Below, piece after piece: positions 52,170 to 61,852 of a DNA stretch of 64,000 bases; position 1 is the stretch's first letter; each line of letters starts with the position of its first letter. This DNA comes from Neolewinella xylanilytica (GTDB taxonomy: Bacteria; Bacteroidota; Bacteroidia; Chitinophagales; Saprospiraceae), in NCBI RefSeq assembly GCF_002934605.1, contig NZ_PTJC01000006.1:558001-622000 (forward strand), in the 5' to 3' direction. The translations under genes and the position numbers were made by a program. A model generated the notes under the pieces. The model was not told where the DNA came from, searched no databases, and saw only the letters and a list, made by a program, of their open reading frames with translations.

Positions 52170-55001
52170 TTACTCCTTCTTCGCCTCCTCCGTAGCGTCT
52201 AACAAGTCTTGGGTAGCCTTCTTCAATTCCTCCACGGTGCCTTCCGGGTCTTCGGCATCCGCTTCCTCGTTCTTTTTCCGGCCCCGGCGGGTCTTCTTTT
52301 TCTCCGTTTGCTCGTCGGCCGACTTCTCCCTCGCTACCGCCTCGGCTTCGGCGGCATCTTCGGCGCTGCTCTCGGCGGCGGGCTCGGCGGGGAAGGGCTC
52401 CTTACTGAATACCAGGCCTTTGGTTCCGAGATCGGTATAGATGGTGTCGCCCGCCAGGAATTTGCCGGAGATGAGGTCCTTCGACAGCTCGTCGGCCAAG
52501 TCTGCCTGGAGCACCCGTTTCATCGGGCGGGCGCCGTATTGCGGATCGTAGCCCCGCTTGGCCAGCCAGCCGAGGGCGCGGTCGCTGATCTTGATGATCA
52601 TGCCCTGGCGAGCCAGCATTTTCTCGGTCCGGTGCAGCAGCAGCCGGGCGATGTGCTTGATCTCGTCGCGGGAAAGCGGCGTGAACATGATGCGCTCGTC
52701 GATGCGGTTCAGGAACTCCGGTCGCAGGTTTTCCTGGAGGGTTTCGAAGACTTCCTCCTTCGTGGTTTGGATGATGTCCTCGCGGTGGCGGTCATCCATA
52801 TTCGCCAGGTCCTCGAAGTTTTCGAGGATGGTATCCGACCCCATATTGGAGGTCATGATGATGATGGTATTCTTGAAGTTGGCCACCCGCCCGCGGTTGT
52901 CCGTAAGGCGGCCGTCATCGAGCACCTGCAGCAGGATGTTGAAGGTGTCCGGGTGGGCCTTTTCGATCTCGTCGAGGAGGACGATGGAGTAGGGGCGCTG
53001 GCGCACGGCTTCGGTGAGCTGTCCCCCCTCGTCGTAACCAACGTAGCCGGGAGGCGCTCCGACCAGTCTACTGACGGAGTGGCGCTCCTGGTACTCACTC
53101 ATGTCGATGCGGGTGATGGCGCGCTCGTCGTTGAAGAGCACCTCGGCCAGGGCCTTAGCCAGTTCCGTTTTACCTACGCCGGTGGGCCCCAGGAAGATGA
53201 AGCTGCCGATGGGGCGGTTCTCGTCCTGTAGTCCGGCCCGGCTCCTGCGCACGGCGTCCGAAACGGCGTGCACGGCCTCCTCCTGACCGATCAGGCGCTT
53301 GTGCAGCTCCTCCTCCAACTGGAGCAGTTTTTCCCGCTCGCTCTGGAGCATGCGCTGAACGGGGATGCCGGTCCAGCGGGCCACCACCTCGGCAATATCG
53401 TTGGCGGTGACCTCCTCGTTGGTGAAGCGGTTCTCATCGGGCAGATTTTCGAGTTCCTTATCGGCCGCGGCGAGCTGTCGTTTAAGGTCCTGCAGCTGAC
53501 CGTACCGAATCTTGGCCACCGTTTCGAAGTCGCTGTTGCGCTCGGCCCGTTCGGCTTCGTGCTCCAGTTCCTCGATGGTTTTCTTGATGTTCTGGCTGGC
53601 GTCGACGAGTTCCTTTTCGTTGCGCCAGCGGGCGCGCAGGCTGTCGCGCTTCTCGCGGGCGTTGGCGATCTGCTCCTCGATGATGTTCAACTTTGGCGCG
53701 CTGCCTTCTCGTTTGATGGCTTCCCGCTCGATCTCGAGCTGGCGCACGCGGCGTTCCCATTCGTCGATCTCTTCGGGTACGCTGTCCAGTTCCAGGCGGA
53801 GGCGGGCGGCACTCTCGTCGATCAGGTCGATGGCCTTGTCGGGGAGGAAGCGGTCGCTGATGTAGCGGTTGCTCAGCTCGGCGGCGGCCACCAGGGCCTC
53901 GTCGAGGATCTCGATCTTGTGGTACACCTCGTAGCGCTCCTGGAGCCCCCGCAGAATGGAGATGGTGTCTTCCACGCTGGGCTCTTCGATGCGGACGGTC
54001 TGGAAGCGGCGCACCAGGGCCTTATCCTTCTCGAAGTACTTCTGGTATTCGTCTAGGGTGGTGGCACCGATGGTCCGCAGGTCGCCGCGGGCCAGGGCGG
54101 GCTTCAGGATGTTAGCGGCGTCCATGGCGCCGTTGCCGCCTCCGGCACCGATGAGGGTGTGGATCTCGTCCACGAAAAGGATGTAGCGGCCGTTGCTGCT
54201 CGTCACTTCCTTGATGACCCCCTTGAGCCGCTCCTCGAAGTCTCCCTTGTATTTGGCCCCGGCGAGCATGCCGGCGATGTCGAGTACGAAGATCTTTTTT
54301 TCCCGCAGGCTCTCCGGCACGTCGCCTTTGACGATCCGCCAGGCGATGCCTTCGACGATAGCGGTTTTGCCCACGCCCGACTCACCGATCAGCAGGGGGT
54401 TGTTCTTCTTGCGCCGGCTGAGGATCTGCAGCAGGCGGCGAATCTCCTCGTCGCGGCCCACGATCGGGTCCAGCTTGCCGTTTTCCGCCCGCTCGTTGAG
54501 GTTGACGGTGAATTTTTCCAGCAGGTTATAGGTGTCGTCGCTGGACGGGTCGCTCACCGTTTTGCCCTTTCGCAGTTCCTGGATGGCCGTACGGATGCCC
54601 TCGTTGCTGGCGCCGAGGTCCTTCAGGATGCGCGCGCCCTTGTCGCTGGCCCCCTGGATGATGCCGAGCAGCATCAGCTCGATGCTGATGTACTGATCGC
54701 CGAAGTCGGTAAGCATTTTCTTGGCCCGGCTGAGTGCCCGGTTGGCATCGCCGGTGAGGTACTGTTTGGTCTGCCCCTTGACGCGGGGATAGTCCTGTAG
54801 CACCTGCTTCAGTTCCCGCCGGACTTCCGGTAGGCCGACGCCGACTTTCTTAAAGATGAAATCGGCCACGCTTTCGTCTACCGTAATGATGCCCGCCAGC
54901 AGGTGGGGGGTATCTACCTGTTGCTGGTCCATTTCCTTGGCGATCTTCTGGGCCTGGATGATGGCTTCCTGTGCTTTGGTAGTAAAGTTCTCGTAGGTCA
55001 T
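52170..55001 (-). CDS. clpB: ATP-dependent chaperone ClpB-like (Clp/Hsp100)
   Basis: 943 residues. It has a Clp_N repeat pair (about 1-145), a first AAA+ domain with GESGVGKT and [13 protein letters not shown], and a coiled-coil middle domain (about 405-530, [20 protein letters not shown]). The second AAA+ domain has [16 protein letters not shown] and [12 protein letters not shown], followed by the C-terminal D2-small domain. An additional Ala/Glu/Lys-rich low-complexity tail of about 85 residues follows. The middle domain is shorter than in E. coli ClpB, so a ClpC-like assignment should be considered. It works with DnaK to disaggregate proteins. Confidence 0.93.
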   Translation of the reverse strand: MTYENFTTKAQEAIIQAQKIAKEMDQQQVDTPHLLAGIITVDESVADFIFKKVGVGLPEVRRELKQVLQDYPRVKGQTKQYLTGDANRALSRAKKMLTDFGDQYISIELMLLGIIQGASDKGARILKDLGASNEGIRTAIQELRKGKTVSDPSSDDTYNLLEKFTVNLNERAENGKLDPIVGRDEEIRRLLQILSRRKKNNPLLIGESGVGKTAIVEGIAWRIVKGDVPESLREKKIFVLDIAGMLAGAKYKGDFEERLKGVIKEVTSSNGRYILFVDEIHTLIGAGGGNGAMDAANILKPALARGDLRTIGATTLDEYQKYFEKDKALVRRFQTVRIEEPSVEDTISILRGLQERYEVYHKIEILDEALVAAAELSNRYISDRFLPDKAIDLIDESAARLRLELDSVPEEIDEWERRVRQLEIEREAIKREGSAPKLNIIEEQIANAREKRDSLRARWRNEKELVDASQNIKKTIEELEHEAERAERNSDFETVAKIRYGQLQDLKRQLAAADKELENLPDENRFTNEEVTANDIAEVVARWTGIPVQRMLQSEREKLLQLEEELHKRLIGQEEAVHAVSDAVRRSRAGLQDENRPIGSFIFLGPTGVGKTELAKALAEVLFNDERAITRIDMSEYQERHSVSRLVGAPPGYVGYDEGGQLTEAVRQRPYSIVLLDEIEKAHPDTFNILLQVLDDGRLTDNRGRVANFKNTIIIMTSNMGSDTILENFEDLANMDDRHREDIIQTTKEEVFETLQENLRPEFLNRIDERIMFTPLSRDEIKHIARLLLHRTEKMLARQGMIIKISDRALGWLAKRGYDPQYGARPMKRVLQADLADELSKDLISGKFLAGDTIYTDLGTKGLVFSKEPFPAEPAAESSAEDAAEAEAVAREKSADEQTEKKKTRRGRKKNEEADAEDPEGTVEELKKATQDLLDATEEAKKE

Positions 55002-55015
55002 ATCCCTATTCTATG

Positions 55016-56248
55016 CTATTCGAAACGTAAGGTAAAATAAACGCGGACGGGCGATTCCCCCCGAACGACCTGCCAGGTGGAAGATTCGACGAGCGCCTTC
55101 CCTACGTAGTCCATCGTAGCTCCGTTCGGTTGTCCGCGGAAGCGGAAGTCAGTCAGGCTGCCGTCCTCCTGTACCAGGAAACTCACCTTTACCTTGCCGG
55201 CGGGTACGGTGGCGGGGCGCTCGTTCTCGATGCGCCGGCGCAGTTCGCGGTAGCCTTCCTCCGGACGTGCCTGGGGGCGGGGGGCACGGTTCGCTTCTAG
55301 GGGTACCTCGGATACGGAGGCGGTTTCCGTCCAGGTGCGGAAGCGCGGTCGCTCCGGCACTTCGTTCATGCTAATCTGCAGTAGGGCGCCGGTATCGAAC
55401 ACCTCCACGGTTTCCTCCTCGTAGTTCGGGTGAGTAACTACGATCTGACTCAGCGTGGCATCGTACGGTATCCGGAAGGTTCCCGTGCTGTCGGTTCTGG
55501 TGCCCAGCGGTTGCCCCAGTCGGTATACCTCGGCTTCCGCTATGGGGTTGCCGTCCTCGTCCGTTACGCGGCCGCTGACGGGCTGGGGGGGCGTGGCTAT
55601 TGCCAGTCGGCGCAGGGGTTGCGCGACCGGTTCCGGCGCGGGTGGTGCCGCGAGGGTAGGGGCCGGAGCCGGGCGGTTCCGCTGTAGTTGGGGTAATTCC
55701 TGCTCGGCCGCGGGCGTTGGCATTTCCGCATCCGGAAGCGCTTCGGGGGCTGATTCGGCTTCGTCGGGCGCGGGCACCTCGGCTTCTACGCTTTCCCGAC
55801 GGGCGATGGACGTAGTGGCGTCGGGCTCCGACGGGCTGGCGGCATGGGGGGCGGGCGGCGGCGGCGCGGGTGCGGTATTTTCCGGGGAAGCGGCCGGGCG
55901 GTCTGGCAAGGTCGGCTGGGTCCGTTCCATGGCAATAGCCGGTTCCGGTGCGTCGAAGTACCGGGGCAGGAGCAGGGCGGCGATTCCCAGCAGGACAAGC
56001 ACCGTAGCGGCGGCGGCGTAGCGCGCGAATAGGGTGGGGCGGGCGGCCGTGGGTCGGCCCCGGGCGGTCATCGCGCTTACGCGGGCGACGTGATCTTCCT
56101 CCGGCGTGGCCTGGTACCCGGACAGCGCTTCGTGCAAGGCCGGATCGGCCGCGGCACGCCGCTCCAACTCCGCCTCTTCGGGCGCGGTGATCGCGCCGCT
56201 GATCCAGCGGTGCAACAACTCTTCGTCACGGTATTCAGTCGGCAGCAC
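55016..56248 (-). CDS. Anti-sigma factor-like membrane protein with regulatory and TonB-like domains
   Basis: 410 residues. The N-terminal cytosolic segment (YRDEELLHRWISGAITAPEE, then ALHEALSGYQ) resembles anti-sigma domains. A transmembrane helix follows about 75-93 (YAAAATVLVLLGIAALLLP), then a Pro/Ala-rich linker (about 95-225). Next is a carboxypeptidase-regulatory-like beta-sandwich about 228-300 (ISGRVTDEDGNPIAEAEVYRL-like), and finally a TonB C-terminal-like domain (KVKVSFLVQEDGSLTDFRFR ... RVYFTLRFE). It overlaps the ECF sigma gene by 14 nt, so the two are coupled. It likely restrains the sigma factor and senses an envelope state; this is inference. Confidence 0.85.
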   Translation of the reverse strand: MLPTEYRDEELLHRWISGAITAPEEAELERRAAADPALHEALSGYQATPEEDHVARVSAMTARGRPTAARPTLFARYAAAATVLVLLGIAALLLPRYFDAPEPAIAMERTQPTLPDRPAASPENTAPAPPPPAPHAASPSEPDATTSIARRESVEAEVPAPDEAESAPEALPDAEMPTPAAEQELPQLQRNRPAPAPTLAAPPAPEPVAQPLRRLAIATPPQPVSGRVTDEDGNPIAEAEVYRLGQPLGTRTDSTGTFRIPYDATLSQIVVTHPNYEEETVEVFDTGALLQISMNEVPERPRFRTWTETASVSEVPLEANRAPRPQARPEEGYRELRRRIENERPATVPAGKVKVSFLVQEDGSLTDFRFRGQPNGATMDYVGKALVESSTWQVVRGESPVRVYFTLRFE

Positions 56249-56810
56249 GTTCGGGTTGGTTGATACCGGCCAGGCAGATTTTTAAATTGCGGCGACCGTT
56301 CTGTAAATGTGAACGTACCTGACCCACGCTTAGATTTAGTGCGAGGGCGATACTACGGTAGCTTTCCCCCTCCTGAAGGTAGAAGCGTCGGATACACTGC
56401 CTTTGTTCCTCCATGAGCTGTTTCAAACAGTGGTAAAGCGGGCGCGTATCGGTGTCCCCCGTAGCGTCTTCCCCGTTTAGATGCGCTGCCAGTCCGGATT
56501 GCATATCCAGCGACTCCCCTAGTTGCAACGGGTCGCGTTTTTCCCGGCGTAGTTGCATCAGGCAGTGATTGCGGACCAGCGTCTGTAGCCACGACCGGAA
56601 GTTGGTCACCTCGTGCTTGGCCAGCTTGTCCAACAGGACGGGAAAGAGTTCCGCTCCCGCGTCCTCCGCCCGTTGTGGCGTGCCGAGGTAACGGAGGCAC
56701 CAGCCGTAGATCATTTCCGCGTACCGCTCGTAAAGGGGGGAGAGGTCCCGGGGCTTTCCGCTGCGACGGAAGCGCTCTATCAGGGTTTGGTCGTCCGGGG
56801 GTGGGGCCAT
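56235..56810 (-). CDS. ECF-type RNA polymerase sigma factor
   Basis: 191 residues. Region 2 is visible in LYERYAEMIYGWCLRYLGTP and NFRSWLQTLVRNHCLMQLRR. Region 4, near the C-terminus, has the helix-turn-helix ESYRSIALALNLSVGQVRSH. Length and layout match extracytoplasmic-function sigma-70 factors. It is the first gene of a pair with the anti-sigma-like protein. The regulon is unknown. Confidence 0.92.
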   Translation of the reverse strand: MAPPPDDQTLIERFRRSGKPRDLSPLYERYAEMIYGWCLRYLGTPQRAEDAGAELFPVLLDKLAKHEVTNFRSWLQTLVRNHCLMQLRREKRDPLQLGESLDMQSGLAAHLNGEDATGDTDTRPLYHCLKQLMEEQRQCIRRFYLQEGESYRSIALALNLSVGQVRSHLQNGRRNLKICLAGINQPERAAD

Positions 56811-56834
56811 GGGGTAAAGGTAGCGAAGTAAAAT

Positions 56835-56875
56835 GCTGCCTCCGGCAGCGCCAGTACAAAGCTGCCTCCGGCAGC
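56835..56875. repeat. REP palindromes, left cluster (2 copies)
   Basis: Two perfect copies of GCTGCCTCCGGCAGC start at 56835 and 56861, a 26-bp spacing. Both are followed by CG and lie upstream of the RAYT gene. Confidence 0.9.
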
Positions 56876-56909
56876 GAATAGGAGAAAGGCCTTAATCAAA
56901 ACATAATAT

Positions 56910-56917
56910 TAGATTTG
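56910..56917 (+). promoter_or_regulatory. Candidate RAYT promoter element
   Basis: TAGATTTG fits TAnnTTTG within an unusually AT-rich stretch (56890-56945), 30 nt before the transposase start. Confidence 0.4.
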
Positions 56918-56946
56918 CATAGTTTAAAAACAAAAACTAGTTTTAT

Positions 56947-57627
56947 GTGAAATCTACCACCACCATGCGCACCCGCTACATTCCCGATACCCCCATACAT
57001 ATCACCTACCGCCTCTACGGAAGTATACCCAACCTTCCGCTTCAGAAGCTTCACAGCAGCCACCGCCTGAGAAAGCTCCGTTTACAGGAGAAATTCCCTG
57101 CCGACCGGCGGAATGAGGATAGGGAATCCAAGCAACAGTACGTGGCCGCCTGTTTGTCAGCAGAGGTGGACCATTATCTACGGTACGATCAACTACTGGA
57201 CCGGGCAACTACGGGGCCCCGTTATCTGCAGGGGGCCGCAGCCAAGCGTATCATCTTCGATTCCTGGCACCATATTGCTCGCCAGGAGAACCTGAAGATC
57301 TACGCCATCAGTGTCATGGATAACCACGTCCACGTACTGCTGGAAAACCGATCGGAGGAACGTCTGGTGTCGCTGATTCAAGTTTTAGAGAACCATAAAA
57401 AATTTACCGCCACCAGGCTGAATCGTCTGCACGGGATGCCGGGGCGACGGGTCTGGGCGGAGAAGGAATACAGCCGCACGGTGCGGCATGGCGGATTTGA
57501 ACACGTACTCTGGTACGTGCTTAACAATCCGATTAAAGCCGGTCTTTCCGATTCACCGCTAGACTGGATAGGAAATTGGTGGGCACCCGATCTGTACGAG
57601 GCATTTGTTTTGCCTAGGGTGGCGTAG
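56947..57627 (+). CDS. REP-associated tyrosine transposase (RAYT, Y1_Tnp family)
   Basis: 226 residues; the start at 56947 may instead be the ATG at 56965 (MRTRYIPDTPIHITYRLYGS). The HUH motif is in VMDNHVHVLLEN, the catalytic-tyrosine segment is WYVLNNPIKAGL, and the helper residues lie in ITYRLYG. Such single-strand transposases are domesticated or self-mobile and recognise REP palindromes. Here REP copies lie on both sides, in opposite orientation, forming a REPtron-like unit. The gene is more AT-rich than its neighbours. Confidence 0.92.
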   Translation: MKSTTTMRTRYIPDTPIHITYRLYGSIPNLPLQKLHSSHRLRKLRLQEKFPADRRNEDRESKQQYVAACLSAEVDHYLRYDQLLDRATTGPRYLQGAAAKRIIFDSWHHIARQENLKIYAISVMDNHVHVLLENRSEERLVSLIQVLENHKKFTATRLNRLHGMPGRRVWAEKEYSRTVRHGGFEHVLWYVLNNPIKAGLSDSPLDWIGNWWAPDLYEAFVLPRVA

Positions 57628-57651
57628 GTAGTGGGGTTTCTGGGTTGTGTC

Positions 57652-57718
57652 GCTGCCGGAGGCAGCATTGTGCTTCCGCTGCCGGAGGCAGCATCCTACC
57701 ATCGCTACCGGAGGCAGC
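57652..57718. repeat. REP palindromes, right cluster (3 copies)
   Basis: GCTGCCGGAGGCAGC (the reverse complement of the left copies) occurs at 57652 and 57678, with a one-base variant GCTACCGGAGGCAGC at 57704. The period is again exactly 26 bp. They lie between the RAYT stop and the manC start. Confidence 0.9.
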
Positions 57719-57775
57719 TGCTTACTGCCGCAACGTCGTACTTTCGCACCAAACCACACCCCAAAGAACCTCCCC

Positions 57776-58858
57776 ATGGATAATCACACCTACGTAGCCA
57801 TCATGGCCGGTGGCGTCGGCTCCCGCTTCTGGCCCGCCAGTCGGGAAGATAAACCGAAGCAATTCCTGGATATCGCCGGCGACGGTCGCAGTCTGCTGCG
57901 GATGACCTTCGAGCGGTTTCTGAAGCTCACCACGGCCGATAAGATCTTCATCGTGACCAACGGGAAGTATAGGGACCTGGTCCAGGAGCACCTGCCTGAG
58001 ATCGGTTCTCAGCAGATCCTCTGCGAACCCAGCCGGAATAACACCGCGCCCTGCGTAGCCTACGCCGCCTTCAAATTGCAGAATATCGATCCGGAAGCCA
58101 ATTTCGTGATTGCGCCGAGCGACGCGCTGATCGTCAACGATTCCCTCTTCGCGGCCAACATCAACAAGGCCCTCCGCTTTACGGCAGCCAACGATGCTCT
58201 GGTCACCCTCGGTATTTCACCCGATGCCCCCCATACCGGCTACGGATACATCCAGTACCTGGACGAGGCCACCGACACCGAAGACGTCTACCGGGTGAAG
58301 CGATTTGCCGAAAAGCCCGACCTGGAAACGGCCAAGTCCTTCCTGCGCAGCGGCGACTACCTCTGGAACGCCGGCATCTTTATCTGGCGCGCCAAAACCA
58401 TCCTGGATGCCTACGAGCAGTATGCGCCGGAAATTTATGCCCTTCTCTCCCAGGGACTAAACTATTACAACACCGAGGAGGAGCAATCTTTCATCGACGA
58501 GTTCTATCCCCAAACGCCCAGCATCTCCGTCGACTACGCCATCATGGAGAATGCCGCCAACATCTTTACCATTCCGGCCCAGTTCGGCTGGTCGGACCTT
58601 GGTGCCTGGGGCGCCCTCTACCAGGAATCCAGCAAGGACGAGGACGGCAACGTCATTACCGGTCAGGTCATCATCGAAGACACCCACAACAGCCTCATCC
58701 GGGCCCCCAAGGATAAACTGGTCGTAGTCGGCGGCGTGGACGACCTCCTGGTCATCGACGAAGGCGACGTCCTGCTGGTATACCCCCGCAATCGCGAACA
58801 AGAGATTAAGGCACTGCGCGCCAAGGCGGAAAGTGCCCACGGGGAGAAGTTTGTGTAG
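57776..58858 (+). CDS. manC: Mannose-1-phosphate guanylyltransferase
   Basis: 360 residues. The start at 57776 (MDNHTYVAIMAGGVGSRFWP) is preferred because the upstream frame runs through REP sequence. The nucleotidyltransferase signature GGVGSRFWPASREDKPKQFL, CEPSRNNTAPC, IAPSDALI, TGYGYIQY, FAEKPDLETA and WNAGIFIWRA segments are all present. It makes GDP-mannose from mannose-1-P and GTP for surface polysaccharides. No phosphomannose-isomerase domain is fused. The REP cluster sits within its leader. Confidence 0.95.
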   Translation: MDNHTYVAIMAGGVGSRFWPASREDKPKQFLDIAGDGRSLLRMTFERFLKLTTADKIFIVTNGKYRDLVQEHLPEIGSQQILCEPSRNNTAPCVAYAAFKLQNIDPEANFVIAPSDALIVNDSLFAANINKALRFTAANDALVTLGISPDAPHTGYGYIQYLDEATDTEDVYRVKRFAEKPDLETAKSFLRSGDYLWNAGIFIWRAKTILDAYEQYAPEIYALLSQGLNYYNTEEEQSFIDEFYPQTPSISVDYAIMENAANIFTIPAQFGWSDLGAWGALYQESSKDEDGNVITGQVIIEDTHNSLIRAPKDKLVVVGGVDDLLVIDEGDVLLVYPRNREQEIKALRAKAESAHGEKFV

Positions 58859-58861
58859 GGG

Positions 58862-59040
58862 GGCGGTTGTCGGGTTTTGGTTGTCGGAGGTCAGTTGTCG
58901 GGTTATGGATTTAGGTATTCAGTTGTCGGATGTCGGTTAGCGAAACTGGATAGCGGACAACTGAGTACCGACAACTGAGTACCGACAACTCAAAACCGAC
59001 AACCGACAACCGACAACCAAAAACCGACAACTCACCACAA
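58862..59040. repeat. Inverted array of the short word GTTGTCGG/CCGACAAC
   Basis: The left half contains several GTTGTCGG-like words and the right half many CCGACAAC words separated by TGAGTA, CAAAA or nothing. Together they form an extended imperfect hairpin of about 180 nt between convergent genes (manC and the 59048 gene). No coding sequence is seen. It could act as a bidirectional terminator. Confidence 0.8.
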
Positions 59041-59047
59041 CCCACCC

Positions 59048-59476
59048 CTATATATACCTATCCGCAAACTGCTCCAGCCGAGGCCGGAAGTACCAAAAAG
59101 CCCCCAGCATCAGGACCACCAGCCCCAGCGCCTCGTAGTTGTTGGTCAGCAGGGCCACCGTAGTGATCAGTAGGGTAGCGCTTTCCAGAATCGCCAGCCG
59201 GATAAAGACCGTAGCCCGGTAGCTGCTGGCCGCCCGGTCGCGAATTCCCTTTTGCTTCGCCACCGTCCTGGCCCGAAACTGATCCAGGAACCAGGCACCC
59301 CCGACCATGCACACCGCATAGCCCGCCAGTACGTACAGGTCGGTTTGCGCATCCATGAAGAAGCGCGCCGTCTCCCCCCGGATCAGGAACCAGACCACTA
59401 CCGCGTAGATGAGCTGCGCCATCAGCAGCGCGTAGAAAATGGTCTGTAACTGCTGGAACCACCTATTCGATGCCAT
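59048..59476 (-). CDS. Hypothetical four-helix membrane protein
   Basis: 142 residues with transmembrane helices about 10-30 (LQTIFYALLMAQLIYAVVVW), 44-62, 90-108 and 112-128. A basic cytosolic loop lies between helices 2 and 3 (RARTVAKQKGIRDRAASSYR). No named family is recognised. Its start overlaps the end of the POT transporter gene by 14 nt, so it is likely co-expressed. Confidence 0.78.
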   Translation of the reverse strand: MASNRWFQQLQTIFYALLMAQLIYAVVVWFLIRGETARFFMDAQTDLYVLAGYAVCMVGGAWFLDQFRARTVAKQKGIRDRAASSYRATVFIRLAILESATLLITTVALLTNNYEALGLVVLMLGAFWYFRPRLEQFADRYI

Positions 59477-61295
59477 GCATCATCTTTTTCATCCAGCCGG
59501 AGATGGCGACGAATATCAGTGCCGCGGTGATCGGTACGGCGGCAAAGATGCCGAAGAAGCCACTCAGGCCGACCGCCTCCGCAATTTCGTCGATGTAGGA
59601 ACCCGTCAGTCCGGCCGCGAAGTTGGCAATGAAGTTCGCCACGAAGAACACCCCGAACATCAGGCCCACCAGCCGCACGGGCGCGAGCTTGGATACGTAA
59701 CTAAGCCCGACCGGCGAGATACACAGTTCCCCAAGGGTGTGGAAAAGGTAGGCGGCGATGAGCCAGAACATACTCACGCTAGCGGTCTTGGCTCCATCGG
59801 GAATGCTCAGCGATCCGACGGCCAGAATAGCAAAGCCCAGCCCCAGCAAGGTCAGGCCGAGGGCGAATTTGATCGGTCCCCGCCGTAGGAAGGAGATCTT
59901 CCGTTCCCACAGTTTGGCAAAGGCCGGTGCGAAGCAAATGATGAACAGGCTATTAAAAATCTGGAACCATCCGGCCGGAACTTCCGGGGCAGCCTCGGTA
60001 AACTGCTCGTACAGCATGTTGCCGATCAGGATCCAGATGATCACGAAGGCTAGCCCGAGCACGAGGTTGGCCAGACTGTAATTTTTGAAGGTGATGGCGA
60101 AGAGCTTGAACAGCACCCAGGTCAGTACCACCACCGGAATGACGGTAATTGCCGTGTTCGCGATCCGGAAGTACGTAGCCCCCTCACCCGTCAAATTGCG
60201 CTCCGTATAGTCGAGAGCGAAAATGGTCATCGATCCGCCCGCCTGCTCGAAGGCCCACCAGAAGAAGATGATGAAGAAGCTGAAGACCACAATCGACCAG
60301 ACCCGGTCACGCTCCACGTTAGTCAATGACTTGTCCGCCACGATCCAGCCAACGAAACCAACCACCGCCCCGAGGATGATGGGGGGCATGAACTCCCGAC
60401 TGAAGGTCTGCAGGGCATTGGCCTGCGGCTCGGCAAAACTGGCAATGAGAAAGTAAAAAATGGCGGCTACCGCAAATCCGATACCGCCCCACACCATCGC
60501 GCGCTGACCGTCGTCATCTCCGCCTACCGACGGCGCAAAGTCGCCTTTCGCTTCAACGGGGGTCATGGAAGCATCCACGGTGAAACCCTCGGGCTCTACG
60601 GCGCGGGATTCGGTGACCGCCGTCTTACTTTCTTCCCGTTCCCGGGTCTGCCGCGGAGAAAGCCCGATGTCCCCGAAGATGTCCTGGGCGAACCAAAACT
60701 GAACCAGACCGATGAACATGAATATTCCCGCCAGACCGAAGCCGTAACCGTAACCCCAGTCTGCGCTCTCCCCGTAGTAGCTACACAGCAATATCCCCAG
60801 GAAAGCACCTGAGTTAATGCCCATGTAGAATATGGTGTACGCACCATCCTTGCGGTCGGTATCCTTTTCGTAGAGTTGCCCTACTATGGAGGATATGTTG
60901 GGTTTAAACAATCCATTTCCAATGATCAACAGGGCCAGACCGGTATAAAACAGCCCCGAAGTTTCAAAGGCCATCGCGGCGTGCCCTAGAGTCATAATCA
61001 GCGCCCCGAGTACGACGGCTTTGCGGTACCCCAGCAGTCGGTCGGCCAAAATCCCGCCGATCATGGGAGTAAAGTAAACCAGCCCGGTATAGATACCATA
61101 CAACGCCAGGGCATCCGCCCGCTCCCACGGCGTCTCTCCGAAAGCAATGTCAACCAGGAAAACTACCAGCAACACCCGCATCCCGTAATAACTAAACCGC
61201 TCCCACATCTCGGTGAAGAAGAGTACGAAGAGTCCGGGCCGGTGGCCAAAGATGCTGCCCCCGTCTTCCGGGTGCCGTAGGGTCGATGAATCCAT
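59463..61295 (-). CDS. Proton-dependent oligopeptide transporter (POT/PTR family MFS)
   Basis: 610 residues. The PTR signatures are present: EMWERFSYYGMRVLLVVFLV about residue 30 (ExxERFxYYG) and KPNISSIVGQLYEKDTDRKD. About 14 membrane helices are predicted. A charged cytosolic insertion about 210-260 (TREREESKTAVTESRAVEPE) separates the two halves. It should import di- and tripeptides with protons, consistent with the many exported peptidases encoded in the window. Confidence 0.95.
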   Translation of the reverse strand: MDSSTLRHPEDGGSIFGHRPGLFVLFFTEMWERFSYYGMRVLLVVFLVDIAFGETPWERADALALYGIYTGLVYFTPMIGGILADRLLGYRKAVVLGALIMTLGHAAMAFETSGLFYTGLALLIIGNGLFKPNISSIVGQLYEKDTDRKDGAYTIFYMGINSGAFLGILLCSYYGESADWGYGYGFGLAGIFMFIGLVQFWFAQDIFGDIGLSPRQTREREESKTAVTESRAVEPEGFTVDASMTPVEAKGDFAPSVGGDDDGQRAMVWGGIGFAVAAIFYFLIASFAEPQANALQTFSREFMPPIILGAVVGFVGWIVADKSLTNVERDRVWSIVVFSFFIIFFWWAFEQAGGSMTIFALDYTERNLTGEGATYFRIANTAITVIPVVVLTWVLFKLFAITFKNYSLANLVLGLAFVIIWILIGNMLYEQFTEAAPEVPAGWFQIFNSLFIICFAPAFAKLWERKISFLRRGPIKFALGLTLLGLGFAILAVGSLSIPDGAKTASVSMFWLIAAYLFHTLGELCISPVGLSYVSKLAPVRLVGLMFGVFFVANFIANFAAGLTGSYIDEIAEAVGLSGFFGIFAAVPITAALIFVAISGWMKKMMHGIE

Positions 61296-61487
61296 GTAGG
61301 TCAGGTTGTAATTTGGTGGGGGGTTAGCCGGCCGTTCCCGTTGGTGATGGCCGGATTGGTTAGGGGGTTAAGCAGTGAACGGTACGGTGTCGCGATACGC
61401 CGAAGTCGAAAGTTTGCATAAACCGAGGCGTGTCCGTACTCATCGTACCGGTAATCCGTGTCGAGCGATTGCTCCAAAGAAACAAAA

Positions 61488-61847
61488 TTACCGCTTACCT
61501 CCCGCCAGCGCGATACGGATCGACGCCCCGAGGAAGCCACCCAGCCCCGCCGTGATGCCACCGAAGAGGGCCGTAACCGCCACCAATACCCAGCCCGTCG
61601 GTACCCCGAAGGTCACCGCCAGCCGGTCGCCGAGGCGGCCCTCCGAGAAGAGGTGGAGGTAGCCGGCGTAGCAGCCCCACACCATCACCGCCGCCAGGAA
61701 AGGGAAATAAAAGCCCCCCCGCCGCCACACCGGAAAGAGGTATCCCAGGGCAATGCTCGCCACGGCCGGAGCGTACCAGCTGGCATCCAGGTAGAGGCAC
61801 AGAACGCAGACGAGCAACACGGAAACGAGCAGAAAAAATCGGTACAT
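61488..61847 (-). CDS. Small multi-span membrane protein
   Basis: 119 residues with about four hydrophobic segments (FFLLVSVLLVCVLCLYLDA; APAVASIALGYLFPV; FYFPFLAAVMVWGCYAGYL; a final glycine-rich helix GWVLVAVTALFGGITAGLGG). No family is recognised. It begins 5 nt after the penicillin acylase stop, on the same strand, and is probably co-transcribed with it. The interval 61296-61487 shows no supported feature. Confidence 0.75.
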   Translation of the reverse strand: MYRFFLLVSVLLVCVLCLYLDASWYAPAVASIALGYLFPVWRRGGFYFPFLAAVMVWGCYAGYLHLFSEGRLGDRLAVTFGVPTGWVLVAVTALFGGITAGLGGFLGASIRIALAGGKR

Positions 61848-61852
61848 AGCGC

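Noticed and set aside
54159-54800. Long plus-strand frames opposite clpB and other large genes
   Set aside because: They are antisense shadows caused by high GC and biased third positions, with no family similarity.
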